Shown: positions 44,278-53,537 of the stretch, one piece after another
Position numbering within the stretch: position 1 is the first letter of the stretch
How the letters are laid out: the number at the start of each line of letters is the position of its first letter
Assembly: GCF_007827595.1 (NCBI RefSeq)
Contig: NZ_VISR01000029.1
Location: forward strand, 1-64,000
Direction of reading: 5' to 3'
From: Streptomyces sp. BK340
Lineage (GTDB): Bacteria; Actinomycetota; Actinomycetes; Streptomycetales; Streptomycetaceae
DNA: 64,000 bases
Notes under the pieces: generated by a model
The model's database searches: none
The model's input: only the letters and a program-made list of their open reading frames with translations
What the model was told of the DNA's origin: nothing
Program-made: the position numbers and the translations under genes

Positions 44278-45245
44278 TGCGTCAGGTCGCTCTGGGCAGT
44301 CAGGGTCTGCGGGTCTCCGCACAGGGACTCGGCTGCATGGGCATGAGCCAGTCGTACGGAGTCGGCAACGACGAGGAGTCGATCAGGACCATCCACCGGG
44401 CCCTCGATCTGGGCGTCACCCTGATCGACACGGCCAACGTGTACGGGGCGACCGGCCTGTACGGCGTGGGCGCAAACGAGAAGCTGGTCGGGTACGCGCT
44501 GCGGGAGCGCCGGGACGAGGTGACCCTCGCCACGAAGTGCGGCATCGTCGACGTGAAGCCCGGCGCGGGCATGCTGCTGCAGGCCGACCCGGACTACATC
44601 CGCCGCTGCATCGACGAGTCGCTGGAGCGCCTCGGCGTGGACCACGTCGACCTGTACTACCTGCACCGGGTGGACCCGAAGACGCCCATCGAGGAGTCCA
44701 TCGGCACCATGGCGGAGCTGGTGCAGGCCGGCAAGGTCCGCTACATCGGCGTCTCCGAGGTGTCCGCGGACGAACTGGAGCGCGCCCACACCGTGCACCC
44801 GATCACCGCCCTGCAGAGCGAGTACTCGCTGTGGAGCCGCGAGATCGAGGCGGAGGTGCTGCCCACCGCCCGCCGGCTGGGCATCGGCGTGGTCCCGTTC
44901 TCCCCGCTCGGCCGGGGCTTCCTGACCGGCGCGGTCACCAGCCGGGACACCATGGCCTCGAACGACATGCGCCGCAACCTGCCGCGGTTCTCACAGGACA
45001 ACCTGGACGCCAACCAGAAGGTCGTCGACGTGATCCGGGAGATCGCCGCCGCCCGCGACGTGCTGCCCGGCCAGATCGCGCTGGCCTGGGTGCACGCCCA
45101 GGGCGCCGACATCGTGCCGATCCCGGGCACCAAGCGGATCAGCTACCTGGAGCAGAACACGGCCGCCGCGGACATCACGCTGACCGCCGACGACCTGTCC
45201 CGCCTGGCCGAGGCGGCCGCCCAGATCCAGGGCGCCCGCCGCTGA
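44277..45245 (+). CDS. Aldo/keto reductase
   Basis: 322 residues. LIDTANVYG gives the catalytic Asp and Tyr, LATKCGIVDV the Lys and DLYYLHRVD the His; VVPFSPLGRGFLTG and IVPIPGTKRISYLEQN complete the NADPH fold. It resembles the AKR13-type reductases of actinomycetes, which act on aldehydes and ketones. ATG 44277 overlaps the previous stop by one base (TGATG). Last gene of the rightward operon; it converges with the thioredoxin-reductase-like gene 13 bp away. Confidence 0.85.
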   Translation: MRQVALGSQGLRVSAQGLGCMGMSQSYGVGNDEESIRTIHRALDLGVTLIDTANVYGATGLYGVGANEKLVGYALRERRDEVTLATKCGIVDVKPGAGMLLQADPDYIRRCIDESLERLGVDHVDLYYLHRVDPKTPIEESIGTMAELVQAGKVRYIGVSEVSADELERAHTVHPITALQSEYSLWSREIEAEVLPTARRLGIGVVPFSPLGRGFLTGAVTSRDTMASNDMRRNLPRFSQDNLDANQKVVDVIREIAAARDVLPGQIALAWVHAQGADIVPIPGTKRISYLEQNTAAADITLTADDLSRLAEAAAQIQGARR

Positions 45246-45258
45246 CCCGCACCCGTGT

Positions 45259-46176
45259 TCAGTCCGCCTTCAGCTCCGGCGGATGCAGGAAGTAGTTGGC
45301 GGCCGACGCCGCCTGCGCTCCCTCGTGGACGGCGGCCGTCACCTGGTGGGAGTGCAGCGCGGTGAGGTCGCCGGCCGCGTAGACGCCCGGCACGCTGGTC
45401 CTCTGCTCGGAATCCACCTCGACATATCCGGTGGCGGCGAGCCGGACGCCCAGCTGCCGGGCGAGCGTGGTCTCGGGGGTGGCGCCCTGGATGGAGAACA
45501 GCGCGTCCAGCTCCAGTCGCCGGCCCTCGCGGGTCAGCACGGCCGACAGCATCCCGTCCGCGCCCTCGGCCTCCCCGATCCGGTCGTGCACCACCGGGAT
45601 GCCGGCGCGCTCCAGACGGCGGCGGAACTTCGGGCTGATCTCGTCGCTCGCGCTGTTGGTCAGCACCCGCACCCGGTCGGTGAGGCTGTGCAGCTGCATG
45701 GCCTCGCCGGCGGCCGCGTCGGTGTGCCCGACGACCAGGATGCTCCGCCCCCGGTTCTCGTACCCGTCGCAGGTGATGCACCAGAACATCGACCGGCCGA
45801 CGTACGACTCCCAGCCCTCGAAGTGCGGGAAGTGGTCGAGGACGCCGGTGGCCAGCACCAGCGCCCGGGCCCGCCAGGCGTGCCCCTGGGAGCGGACCGT
45901 GAAGCCCCGCTCGGCATCGCCCTCGGCGTGCGTGACCAGGTGGTGCAGGACCCGGGCGTTGGCGTAGCGGCCGAGCTGCTCCCGGCCGAGCTTGCGGAGG
46001 TCGACGGTCGGGATGCCCTCGGGGAAGCCGAGGTAGTTGTGGTTGGTCTGGTGGTGCGTCGAGCGCCCGTGGCCGGTGTCGAAGACCAGGACCTCGCGGT
46101 TGTAGCGGGCCAGGTAGAGCGCCGCGGACAGACCGGCGGGGCCGCCCCCCACGACGATGGTGTCGACGAGCCTCAT
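45259..46176 (-). CDS. Thioredoxin-reductase-like FAD oxidoreductase
   Basis: 305 residues. It carries the FAD motif IVVGGGPAGLSAALYLARY, an intact redox CITC in FWCITCDGYE and a C-terminal VYAAGDLTALHSHQVT. It resembles bacterial thioredoxin reductases and the GliT/HlmI family, but no thioredoxin gene is beside it. It may reduce disulfides of a pathway product or act as a ferredoxin/NADP reductase. ATG 46176. It is the last gene of the long leftward glycogen operon, 15 bp after the CoA-binding gene, and converges with the aldo/keto reductase. Confidence 0.85.
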   Translation of the reverse strand: MRLVDTIVVGGGPAGLSAALYLARYNREVLVFDTGHGRSTHHQTNHNYLGFPEGIPTVDLRKLGREQLGRYANARVLHHLVTHAEGDAERGFTVRSQGHAWRARALVLATGVLDHFPHFEGWESYVGRSMFWCITCDGYENRGRSILVVGHTDAAAGEAMQLHSLTDRVRVLTNSASDEISPKFRRRLERAGIPVVHDRIGEAEGADGMLSAVLTREGRRLELDALFSIQGATPETTLARQLGVRLAATGYVEVDSEQRTSVPGVYAAGDLTALHSHQVTAAVHEGAQAASAANYFLHPPELKAD

Positions 46177-46191
46177 GCGTCCGTCCCCTTC

Positions 46192-46626
46192 TCAAGTCGT
46201 CCGGCTCAGTGCCCCGGCCAGCTCCAGCTCCGCGTGCACCGCCCCGAGGCACCGGTTCATGACCACGCGCAGGCCGCCCGCCTCGGCGATGTCGCGCGCC
46301 TCGTCGGAGACGATGCCGAGCTGCAGCCACAGGGCCCGCGCCCCGATCTCCAGGGCCTGCCGGGCCACGGCGGGAGTCTGCGGCGCCGGCCGGAACACGT
46401 CGACGACATCGACCGGTTCACCGATGTCGAGCAGCGTGGCGAAGGCCGGCCGGCCCAGCACCTCGCGGTGGTGCGGGTTGACCGGGATGACGTTGAAGCC
46501 CTTGCCCTGGAGGTAGGCCGGGATCTCGTGCGCGGCCTTGCCCGGCTCCGCCGAGGCGCCCACCACGGCGATCGTGCGGGCCCCGCCGAGGATGCGCAGG
46601 TACTCGTCCCACAGGTAGTCGCTCAT
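46192..46626 (-). CDS. CoA-binding domain protein (YccU-like)
   Basis: 144 residues, one Rossmann-like CoA-binding domain (about 10-135): TIAVVGASAEPGKAAHEIPA, NVIPVNPHHREVLGR and LWLQLGIVSDEARDIAE. Such proteins bind CoA or acyl-CoA and may sense metabolic state. ATG 46626 overlaps the glgB stop by four bases (ATGA), so it is translationally coupled to glgB. Confidence 0.85.
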   Translation of the reverse strand: MSDYLWDEYLRILGGARTIAVVGASAEPGKAAHEIPAYLQGKGFNVIPVNPHHREVLGRPAFATLLDIGEPVDVVDVFRPAPQTPAVARQALEIGARALWLQLGIVSDEARDIAEAGGLRVVMNRCLGAVHAELELAGALSRTT

Positions 46627-48857
46627 GCGTACGTCCCCTTTTCGTCGCGTCCCCCGCCCGCGGCCCAGCGCCGCGGCCGCAGCCAGATGACACCCAGCGG
46701 CGGCAGGGTGACCTCGGCGCTCCACCCCTGGCCCTGCCAGGGGACCGGACCGGCCGGCAGCGGCTCGGAGTTGACCACGCCCGAGCCGCCGTAGCGGTCC
46801 GCGTCGGTGTTGAGGATCTCGGTCCACTCGCCGCCGGCGGGCAGGCCGATGCGGTAGCCGTGGCGCACGCTCGGCTGGAAGTGGTGCACACACACCAGCG
46901 GGGTGCCGTCGGCGTCGCGGCGGACGAAGGAGTACACGTTGTCCTCGGCCGCGTCCGCGTCCAGCCAGCCGAATCCCTCGGGCGCGGCGTCCAGGTCCCA
47001 CAGGGCGGGCAGCCCGAGATAGTGCGCGTTGAGGTCGCGCACCAGGTCGCGCACGCCCGCGTGGGGAGCGTGGCCGAGCGCCGCCCAGTCGAGCCCGGTG
47101 TCGTGCGACCACTCGCTCGCCTGGGCGAACTCCTGCCCCATGAAGAGCAGATGCTTGCCGGGGAAGCCCCACATGAAGGCCAGGTAGGCCCGCACACCGG
47201 CGAACCGCTGCCAGGGGTCGCCGGGCATCTTCCCGAGCAACGAGCCCTTGCCGTGCACCACTTCGTCGTGGCTGATCGGCAGCAGGTGGTTCTCCGCGTA
47301 GGCGTACACCATGGGGAAGGTCAGCGCGTGGTGGTGGTACTGCCGGTGCACGGGGTCCTTGCCCATGTAGAGCAGGGAGTCGTGCATCCAGCCCATGTTC
47401 CACTTGAACCCGAAGCCGAGCCCGCCGTGGTCGGTACGCCGGGTCACGCCCTCCCAGGCGGTGGACTCCTCGGCGACGGTGACCACCCCGGGACAGTTGC
47501 GGTAGACGGCGGCGTTCATCTCCTGCAGGAACTCCACCGCCTCCAGGTGCTCCCGGCCGCCGTACGCGTTGGGCAGCCAGCCGCCCTCGGGGCGCGAGTA
47601 GTCGAGGTAGAGCATGGAGGCGACGGCGTCCACCCTGAGGCCGTCGATGTGGAACTCGGTGCACCAGTACAGGGCGTTGGCGACCAGGAAGTTGCGCACC
47701 TGCTCGCGGCCGTAGTCGAAGACGAGGGTGCCCCAGTCGGGGTGCTCGCCGCGCCGCGGGTCGGGGTGCTCGTACAGGGCGGCGCCGTCGAACCGGGCCA
47801 GCGCCCAGTCGTCCTTCGGGAAGTGTGCCGGCACCCAGTCGAGGATCACGCCGATGCCGGCCCGGTGCAGCGCGTCGACCAGGTACCTGAAGTCGTCCGG
47901 GGTGCCGAGCGCGGCCATGGGCGCGTAGTACGAGGTGACCTGGTAGCCCCAGGAGCCGCGGAACGGGTGCTCGGCGACGGGCAGGAACTCCACGTGGGTG
48001 AAGCCCAGCGCCTTGACGTAGCCGGGCAGTTCGGCGGCCAGCTGCCGGTAGGTCCGGCCCGGCCGCCAGGAACCGAGGTGCAGCTCGTACACGCTCATCG
48101 GCGCCCGCTCGGCGCGCCGCCGGCCGCGCGCCGCCATCCATTCGGCATCCGTCCACCGGTGGCGGGAGGCGAAGACGACGGAGGCGGTGCCGGGCGCGGC
48201 CTCCGCGGAGCGGGCGAGCGGATCGGCCTTCTGCCGCCAGGTGCCGTCGGGGCCGAGGATCTCGAACTTGTACCGGCAGCCGTCACCGACGTCCGGCAGG
48301 AACAGCTCCCACACGCCGGAGGTGCCCAGCGACCGCATGGGGTGCCCGGTGCCGTCCCAGTGGTTGAAGTCGCCGACGACCCGGACGGCGCGGGCGTTGG
48401 GCGCCCAGACCGCGAACGCGGTGCCGGTGACGGAACGGTGCTCGCGCACCTGGGCGCCCAGCACCGTCCACAGCCGCTCGTGCCGGCCCTCGGCGATCAG
48501 GTACAGGTCCAGCTCCCCCGGCACGGGCGGGAAGCGGTACGGGTCGTCCGTCTCGCAGTCGCACTCGGCGTACCGCACCCGCAGCCGGTAGTCGGGCCTG
48601 CCGTCGGGCAGCAGCCCGGAGAAGACGCCGCCGCCCTCGTGGGCCAGCTCGGCCAGGACCTCCCCGGCCGGGCCGATCGCCCACACCGCCTCCGCGAGCG
48701 GCTTGAGAACGCGCAGGGTCACACCCTCGGGTCCCCGGTGCGGACCGAGCAGCGCGTGCGGATCGCTCGACTCGCCGGTGGTCAGGCGTTTGAGGTCGGT
48801 GGCCGGCAGCCGTGCGGGGGCCGTCCGGACGGGGTGGGGGGAAACCGGCGGGTTCAC
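46623..48857 (-). CDS. glgB: 1,4-alpha-glucan branching enzyme
   Basis: 744 residues, the actinobacterial long form with N-terminal CBM48-like modules and a GH13 barrel. Catalytic residues are visible in LRVDAVASM (Asp), VTVAEESTAW (Glu) and ISHDEVVHG (Asp). It forms alpha-1,6 branches on the linear glucan made by GlgE. GTG 48857 overlaps the glgE stop by four bases (GTGA), and its own stop overlaps the CoA-binding gene start. The longer frame to 50027 is a shadow inside glgE. Glycogen in Streptomyces accumulates at defined developmental stages; regulation may come from the partner-switching genes in the same operon. Confidence 0.93.
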   Translation of the reverse strand: MNPPVSPHPVRTAPARLPATDLKRLTTGESSDPHALLGPHRGPEGVTLRVLKPLAEAVWAIGPAGEVLAELAHEGGGVFSGLLPDGRPDYRLRVRYAECDCETDDPYRFPPVPGELDLYLIAEGRHERLWTVLGAQVREHRSVTGTAFAVWAPNARAVRVVGDFNHWDGTGHPMRSLGTSGVWELFLPDVGDGCRYKFEILGPDGTWRQKADPLARSAEAAPGTASVVFASRHRWTDAEWMAARGRRRAERAPMSVYELHLGSWRPGRTYRQLAAELPGYVKALGFTHVEFLPVAEHPFRGSWGYQVTSYYAPMAALGTPDDFRYLVDALHRAGIGVILDWVPAHFPKDDWALARFDGAALYEHPDPRRGEHPDWGTLVFDYGREQVRNFLVANALYWCTEFHIDGLRVDAVASMLYLDYSRPEGGWLPNAYGGREHLEAVEFLQEMNAAVYRNCPGVVTVAEESTAWEGVTRRTDHGGLGFGFKWNMGWMHDSLLYMGKDPVHRQYHHHALTFPMVYAYAENHLLPISHDEVVHGKGSLLGKMPGDPWQRFAGVRAYLAFMWGFPGKHLLFMGQEFAQASEWSHDTGLDWAALGHAPHAGVRDLVRDLNAHYLGLPALWDLDAAPEGFGWLDADAAEDNVYSFVRRDADGTPLVCVHHFQPSVRHGYRIGLPAGGEWTEILNTDADRYGGSGVVNSEPLPAGPVPWQGQGWSAEVTLPPLGVIWLRPRRWAAGGGRDEKGTYA

Positions 48858-50896
48858 GAGAGGCGCGTCCTGTCCGTGATGATGTGGGCGACCTGGTGCT
48901 CCGGATCGAGGCGTACGTAGTTCTCCCGGCCCCAGCGGTACGTCTCGCCGGACAGCGCGTCGTGCGCGTCGAAGGTGTCGGCGCGGTCGAGGCCGAGGGC
49001 CGGCAGGTCGAGATGGACCGTGGCCTCCCGCACGCTGTGCGGATCGAGGTTGAGGACCACCAGCACCCAGTCGTCCCCGGCCCGCTTGGAGAAGCAGACC
49101 ACCGCGTCGTTGTCCGCCCGGTGGAAGCGCAGGTTGCGCAGCTGGCGCAGGGCGGGGTGGTCGCGGCGCAGCCGGTTGAGCGTGGTGATCAGCGGGGCGA
49201 GGGTGTCGCCGGAGGCGTCCGCCGCCTTCCAGTCCCGGGGCCGGTACTGGTACTTCTCCGAGTCGAGGTACTCCTCGCTCCCGGGTCCGGCGGGCACGTT
49301 CTCGTACAGCTCGTAGCCCGCGTAGACACCCCAGGTCGGGGCCGCCGTCGCGGCGAGCACGGCGCGGACCGCGAAGGCCGCGCGGCCGCCGTACTGCAGG
49401 AAGGCGTTGAGGATGTCCGGGGTGTTCACGAAGAGGTTCGGCCGCAGGTAGGCCGCGCTCTCCTCGCCGCCGAGCCCGGCCAGCTCGGAGAGGTAGGACT
49501 CGACCTCCTCCTTGGAGTTGCGCCAGGTGAAGTACGTGTACGACTGGTGGAAGCCGACCCGGGCCAGGCTGTGCATCATCGCGGGACGGGTGAACGCCTC
49601 GGCGAGGAAGAGCACGTCGGGGTCGGTGGAGCGCACCTCCTCCATGAGCCGCTCCCAGAACCAGACGGGCTTGGTGTGCGGGTTGTCCACGCGGAAGATC
49701 CGCACCCCGTGGGCCATCCAGTGGCGCAGCACGCGCAGGCACTCCGCGTACAGCCCCTCGGGCTCGGTGTCGAAGTCGAGGGGATAGATGTCCTGGTACT
49801 TCTTCGGCGGGTTCTCGGCGTAGGCGATCGAGCCGTCGAGCCGGTGCCGGAACCACTCCGGGTGCTCGGTGACCCAGGGGTGGTCCGGTGAGCACTGCAG
49901 CGCGAAGTCGAGCGCCACCTCCAGACCGAGTTCGGCGGCCCGGGTGACGAAGTGGTCGAAGTCGTCCAGGGTGCCGAGGTCCGGGTGGACGGCGTCGTGG
50001 CCGCCGTCCGGGGAGCCGATCGCCCACGGCGATCCCGGGTCGTGCGGGCCCGCGGCCAGGGTGTTGCCGCGGCCCTTGCGGTGGGTGGTGCCGATGGGAT
50101 GGACGGGCGGCAGGTACACCACGTCGAAGCCCATCGCGGCGACGGCCTCCAGCCGCTCCGCGGCGGTGCGCAGGGTCCCCGAGCGGGGCGGCTCCAGTAC
50201 GCCCTCGGCATTCACCGTGGCCGGGACGGCCCCCTCGGAGCGCGGGAAGAACTCGTACCAGGAACCGGACAGCGCCCGCTCCCGGTCGACGCGCAGCGGC
50301 AGTTCCTCGGAGCAGGTCACCAGCTCGCGCAGCGGATGAACGGCCAGGATGCCGGTCACCTCGGCGTCGAGTGCGGCCAAGAGCCGGTCGTCGGGGGCGA
50401 GTCTGCCGTCCAGGAGCCGGTCGCGCGCCGTCCCGAGCACCTCACGGGCCCGCTCCGGAGCACCGGCCGGCAGCTTGTGCAGCGCCCGCTCCAGCAGCAG
50501 CGCGCCCTCCGCCAGGACCAGCTCCACGTCGATCCGGGCCGGGATCTTGATGCGTGCGGTGTGCCGCCAGGTGGCCAGGGGGTCGGTCCACGCCTCGACC
50601 CGGTACGTCCACTCGCCCTCCCGGCCGGCCGAGACCTGCGCGGCGTACCGGTCGGTGCCGGGGGCGAGCAGCCGCATGGGCGTCCAGGGTCCGGGCACAC
50701 CGTCCGGGCCGGTCAGGACGACGTTCGCGGCGACCGCGTCGTGTCCCTCCCGGAAGACGGTGGCGGACACCTCGAACAGCTCGCCCGGCACGGCACGGAC
50801 GGGGCGGCGGCCCGCGTCCACCTGGGGGCGGACGTCCCGCACGGGTATCCGGCCGACGGTGGGGGCCGGCCGACGGACGTCGGGCTTGCCTTGCAT
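48854..50896 (-). CDS. glgE: Alpha-1,4-glucan:maltose-1-phosphate maltosyltransferase
   Basis: About 680 residues, GH13_3. The N-terminal domains precede the barrel with catalytic RIFRVDNPHTKP (Asp nucleophile), VLFLAEAFTRP (Glu) and VNTPDILNAFLQYGG (Asp). VHPIGTTHRKGRGN is a GlgE signature. It elongates alpha-1,4-glucan using alpha-maltose-1-phosphate. ATG 50896 (MQGKPDVRR) has AGGAGG seven bases upstream; ATG 50902 is too close to it. It is coupled to glgB by GTGA. Maltose-1-phosphate could come from the maltokinase here or from GlgM at 31481. Confidence 0.93.
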   Translation of the reverse strand: MQGKPDVRRPAPTVGRIPVRDVRPQVDAGRRPVRAVPGELFEVSATVFREGHDAVAANVVLTGPDGVPGPWTPMRLLAPGTDRYAAQVSAGREGEWTYRVEAWTDPLATWRHTARIKIPARIDVELVLAEGALLLERALHKLPAGAPERAREVLGTARDRLLDGRLAPDDRLLAALDAEVTGILAVHPLRELVTCSEELPLRVDRERALSGSWYEFFPRSEGAVPATVNAEGVLEPPRSGTLRTAAERLEAVAAMGFDVVYLPPVHPIGTTHRKGRGNTLAAGPHDPGSPWAIGSPDGGHDAVHPDLGTLDDFDHFVTRAAELGLEVALDFALQCSPDHPWVTEHPEWFRHRLDGSIAYAENPPKKYQDIYPLDFDTEPEGLYAECLRVLRHWMAHGVRIFRVDNPHTKPVWFWERLMEEVRSTDPDVLFLAEAFTRPAMMHSLARVGFHQSYTYFTWRNSKEEVESYLSELAGLGGEESAAYLRPNLFVNTPDILNAFLQYGGRAAFAVRAVLAATAAPTWGVYAGYELYENVPAGPGSEEYLDSEKYQYRPRDWKAADASGDTLAPLITTLNRLRRDHPALRQLRNLRFHRADNDAVVCFSKRAGDDWVLVVLNLDPHSVREATVHLDLPALGLDRADTFDAHDALSGETYRWGRENYVRLDPEHQVAHIITDRTRLS

Positions 50897-50954
50897 GGTC
50901 ATGCCTCCTGGCACCGAAGTACGGTCGTGGGCCCGGACGTTGCGCGGACCGGGG

Positions 50955-51749
50955 TCAGGGCAGGGAATGGGGATGCGGCGTGGGCCGGCGCAGCGCCGTG
51001 GTCCCGTTGCTCACGTCGGCGATGATGCGGCGGTAACCGGCCACCAGCGGGTGGTGCGGATAGGCCGTGCTGAACAACCGCTCGCCGGCCAGTGACGCCA
51101 TCTCGGTGGCGTAGGGCAGCGCCACGGTGATCCGGGTGCCGAAGGCGTTCTCCACCTTGGCGCGCAGCGGCTCCGGTGCCGTTCCGGCCGGCACCAGGTT
51201 CACCGCCACGCTCAGCTGCCCGCAGCCGAGGCGCTCGGCGAGCGACATCGTCTCGGCGGCGCCCGCCATGTCCAGCCGGTCCGCCCGGGTGACCACCACC
51301 AGGGCGTCCGAGCTGGCCATCGAGGTGACCGTCTCGTTGTTGAACCCGGCATGGGTGTCGAGCAGCAGCACGTCGAGGGCGAGCGAGTCGATCAGCCGGT
51401 CGAAGCCCTCGCGGAGCAGCCCGACGTCGTAGCCGCGCCCCATGATCTCGTTGATGCCCGCGGCCCGGCTGCGGGCCGGCACCACGAAGAAGCCGTCGTG
51501 CCCGGCGTCCGCCTCCGCGGCGTAGGCGGCGTCCTCGATCTCGCAGCGCCCGATCAGGTAGTCGCTCAGGGAGTGCCGGACCGTGCCGAGCGCGTCGCCG
51601 AACATGACGTCCAGGGCAGGCGTCTGGATGTCGGTGTCCACCAGTGCGACCCGGTGCCCGGAGGAGGCCAGCAGCACCGCCAGGTTGGCGGCCGTGCTGG
51701 ACTTGCCCGTACCGCCCCGGTACGAGTGCACGGTGATGATCTGCGACAT
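50955..51749 (-). CDS. MinD/ParA-like ATPase
   Basis: 264 residues. The deviant Walker A is YRGGTGKSSTAANLA, followed by VALVDTDIQTPALDV (A') and LDVLLLDTHAGFNNE (Walker B). It resembles the MinD/CpaE and carbon-monoxide-dehydrogenase-maturation-type ATPases found in Streptomyces, not chromosomal ParA. ATG 51749 follows GGAGACC. It lies between the PP2C phosphatase (20 bp) and glgE (58 bp), so it may localise or regulate a complex of the operon. No ParB-like partner is present. Confidence 0.85.
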   Translation of the reverse strand: MSQIITVHSYRGGTGKSSTAANLAVLLASSGHRVALVDTDIQTPALDVMFGDALGTVRHSLSDYLIGRCEIEDAAYAAEADAGHDGFFVVPARSRAAGINEIMGRGYDVGLLREGFDRLIDSLALDVLLLDTHAGFNNETVTSMASSDALVVVTRADRLDMAGAAETMSLAERLGCGQLSVAVNLVPAGTAPEPLRAKVENAFGTRITVALPYATEMASLAGERLFSTAYPHHPLVAGYRRIIADVSNGTTALRRPTPHPHSLP

Positions 51750-51769
51750 GGTCTCCACCCGGGATTGAG

Positions 51770-53005
51770 TCAGGAGGCGCGTCGGTGCACGGCCATCATG
51801 GTGATGTCGTCCGACTGCTCGGCGGGGCCGACGAACTCGTTGAGCACACCGTCCATGTGGTCGAGGAGTTCCTCGCCGCGCACCGCCGCCTCGGTCAGCT
51901 GCTTGAGCATCAGGTCGTTCCCGAAGAACCGTCCTGTCCCGGAGCGCGCCTCGGTGACCCCGTCCGTGTAGATGAAGAGGGTGTCGCCCGGGCTGATCTG
52001 CGCGTAGCCCAGCGAGAAGGTGACGTCGGGGATGACGCCGACGGCCGGCCCGGTGGGGTCCAGGAGCACCGGCTCGGATCCGTCGGCACTGACCAGGACC
52101 GGCGGGTTGTGGCCGCCGTTGATGTAGACGAGGTTGCCGGTGACCGGGTCGAGGACACCGAAGAACAGGGTGGCGAAGTAGCCCTGTCTGATGTGGTTGC
52201 GGGTCAGGTAGTTGTTGGTGCCCACCACCGCGTTCAGCAGCGGGGTGGCTCCCACGACGGGGATCGCGCGGGTCTGCTCCTCCCAGACGGTGGACTCGTT
52301 CAGCACGTCGGCGGCGATCAGGTTCTGCAGCCCGCTCTGCTCGGCGGTGTGCCGCAGCAGGCTGCGGATCAGCGCCATGAACAGGGCGGCGCCCACGCCC
52401 TTGTCGCAGACGTCGGCCACCACGAGAGCCAGCCGGCGCCGGTTGACCAGTTCGAAGACGTCGTAGAAGTCCCCGGCGACGGTGCGGGCGGGCCGGAAGC
52501 GGATGTCGATCTCCCAGCCGTCGGGGCTGGGCAGGGCGTCCGGCAGGAACCCGAGCTGGATCTCCCGGCCGATCTCCAGCTCCCTCTCGTAGCTGAGCAG
52601 TTCGGCGTGGGCGGCCACGTCCTCCAGGGTGCGGCTGAACTCGGCGCGCTCATGGCAGTTGCGCAGCCGGGCGCGGACCAGCTCGGGATGGAACGGCGGT
52701 ACGAGGTAGTCGGAGCCGGCCTGGACGTGCCCGCCGAGCAGGTGCAGATCGTGGTCGGCGAACGCCACGACGGTCGGCTGCCGCCCCTCGTCGTCCAGCC
52801 GCCGTACGACCGCTCTCACCGTGGCCGGTGCGAGCCGGGCGGAGACGAGCAGCACCTCGGTCTCGCCCAGCTCGCCCGGCGCCAGCGCGAGCGCCTCGCC
52901 CGGGGTACGGCGGCGGACCTCGAACCGCAGCGCTTCCAGCGTGGCCAGCAACTCGGCCGGGGCCCGGCGGTGTTCGTCAAGGAGCAGCACCTTCGTGTGT
53001 GACAT
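51770..53005 (-). CDS. PP2C phosphatase with a degenerate receiver domain
   Basis: 411 residues. A receiver-like domain (about 5-120) lacks the phosphoacceptor Asp: the expected strand reads EVLLVSARLAP, so it is a pseudo-receiver. A linker helix (ELEIGREIQLGFLP) precedes the SpoIIE/RsbU PP2C domain (about 165-410) with VAGDFYDVF, VADVCDKGVGAALFM, TDGVTEARSG and SDDITMMAV. It should dephosphorylate the adjacent STAS protein. It is 10 bp from the RsbW-like gene and 20 bp from the ParA-like gene, in one operon with glycogen enzymes. Confidence 0.85.
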   Translation of the reverse strand: MSHTKVLLLDEHRRAPAELLATLEALRFEVRRRTPGEALALAPGELGETEVLLVSARLAPATVRAVVRRLDDEGRQPTVVAFADHDLHLLGGHVQAGSDYLVPPFHPELVRARLRNCHERAEFSRTLEDVAAHAELLSYERELEIGREIQLGFLPDALPSPDGWEIDIRFRPARTVAGDFYDVFELVNRRRLALVVADVCDKGVGAALFMALIRSLLRHTAEQSGLQNLIAADVLNESTVWEEQTRAIPVVGATPLLNAVVGTNNYLTRNHIRQGYFATLFFGVLDPVTGNLVYINGGHNPPVLVSADGSEPVLLDPTGPAVGVIPDVTFSLGYAQISPGDTLFIYTDGVTEARSGTGRFFGNDLMLKQLTEAAVRGEELLDHMDGVLNEFVGPAEQSDDITMMAVHRRAS

Positions 53006-53015
53006 CTCGTCTCAT

Positions 53016-53525
53016 CTATCCGTGGTGGTCGCGGTGGATCGTCAGCACGCTGACGTTGCGCCCCGCCACCAGCTCGTAGTCGAAGCGGTCCACCGCCGTC
53101 AGCGCCAGGAAGACCCCGAGTCCGCCGACGGCGCGCCGGGCCAGCGGTACCTCCAGATCGGGCGCCTTCATGCCGCCGCGGGGATCGAAGGGCGGGGCGT
53201 CGTCGGAGAAACGCACCCACACCCGTTCCGGGGTGACCCCGCCGTCCACGCAGATGTCGCCCGGTGCCCCGCAGTAGCCGTGCATGACGATGTTGGTCGC
53301 CAGCTCGTCGGCGGCCAGCCGCAACCGGTAGGTCTCGCTGCTGGTCAGCCGGCCCGACCGCCCGAGTTCGAGGACGAACCGGGCGACCAGGTCCAGGGAT
53401 TCGAGGTCGGCCGCGATCCTCAGCCCCGCCGTGGTCCCGGCGAGCGGCTGACCGGCGCAGCCCGCCTCGCACCACTTCTGTCCGGCGGTGGGTCCGGCCG
53501 AGGCGGCTCCGGAGTCGATCGCCAT
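53016..53525 (-). CDS. RsbW-like anti-sigma kinase (HATPase)
   Basis: 169 residues. A ~45-residue N-terminal tail precedes an HATPase domain with N-box ADELATNIVMHGY, FSDDAPPFDP (G1) and GGLGVFLALTAVDRF (G2). It should bind ATP, phosphorylate the STAS protein beside it and sequester a sigma factor or another target. No sigma gene is adjacent, so the target is elsewhere. ATG 53525. It lies between the STAS and PP2C genes, the classic RsbV-RsbW-RsbU order. Confidence 0.85.
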   Translation of the reverse strand: MAIDSGAASAGPTAGQKWCEAGCAGQPLAGTTAGLRIAADLESLDLVARFVLELGRSGRLTSSETYRLRLAADELATNIVMHGYCGAPGDICVDGGVTPERVWVRFSDDAPPFDPRGGMKAPDLEVPLARRAVGGLGVFLALTAVDRFDYELVAGRNVSVLTIHRDHHG

Positions 53526-53537
53526 CTTGCGCCCCTC

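Noticed and set aside
48858..50027. N-terminal extension of the glgB frame
   Set aside because: It overlaps glgE in another frame, while the GTG at 48857 gives the normal GlgB length and a GTGA overlap.
50955..51749. Chromosome or plasmid partition locus
   Set aside because: The ATPase is closer to MinD/CpaE types and has no ParB gene or parS-like palindromes beside it.
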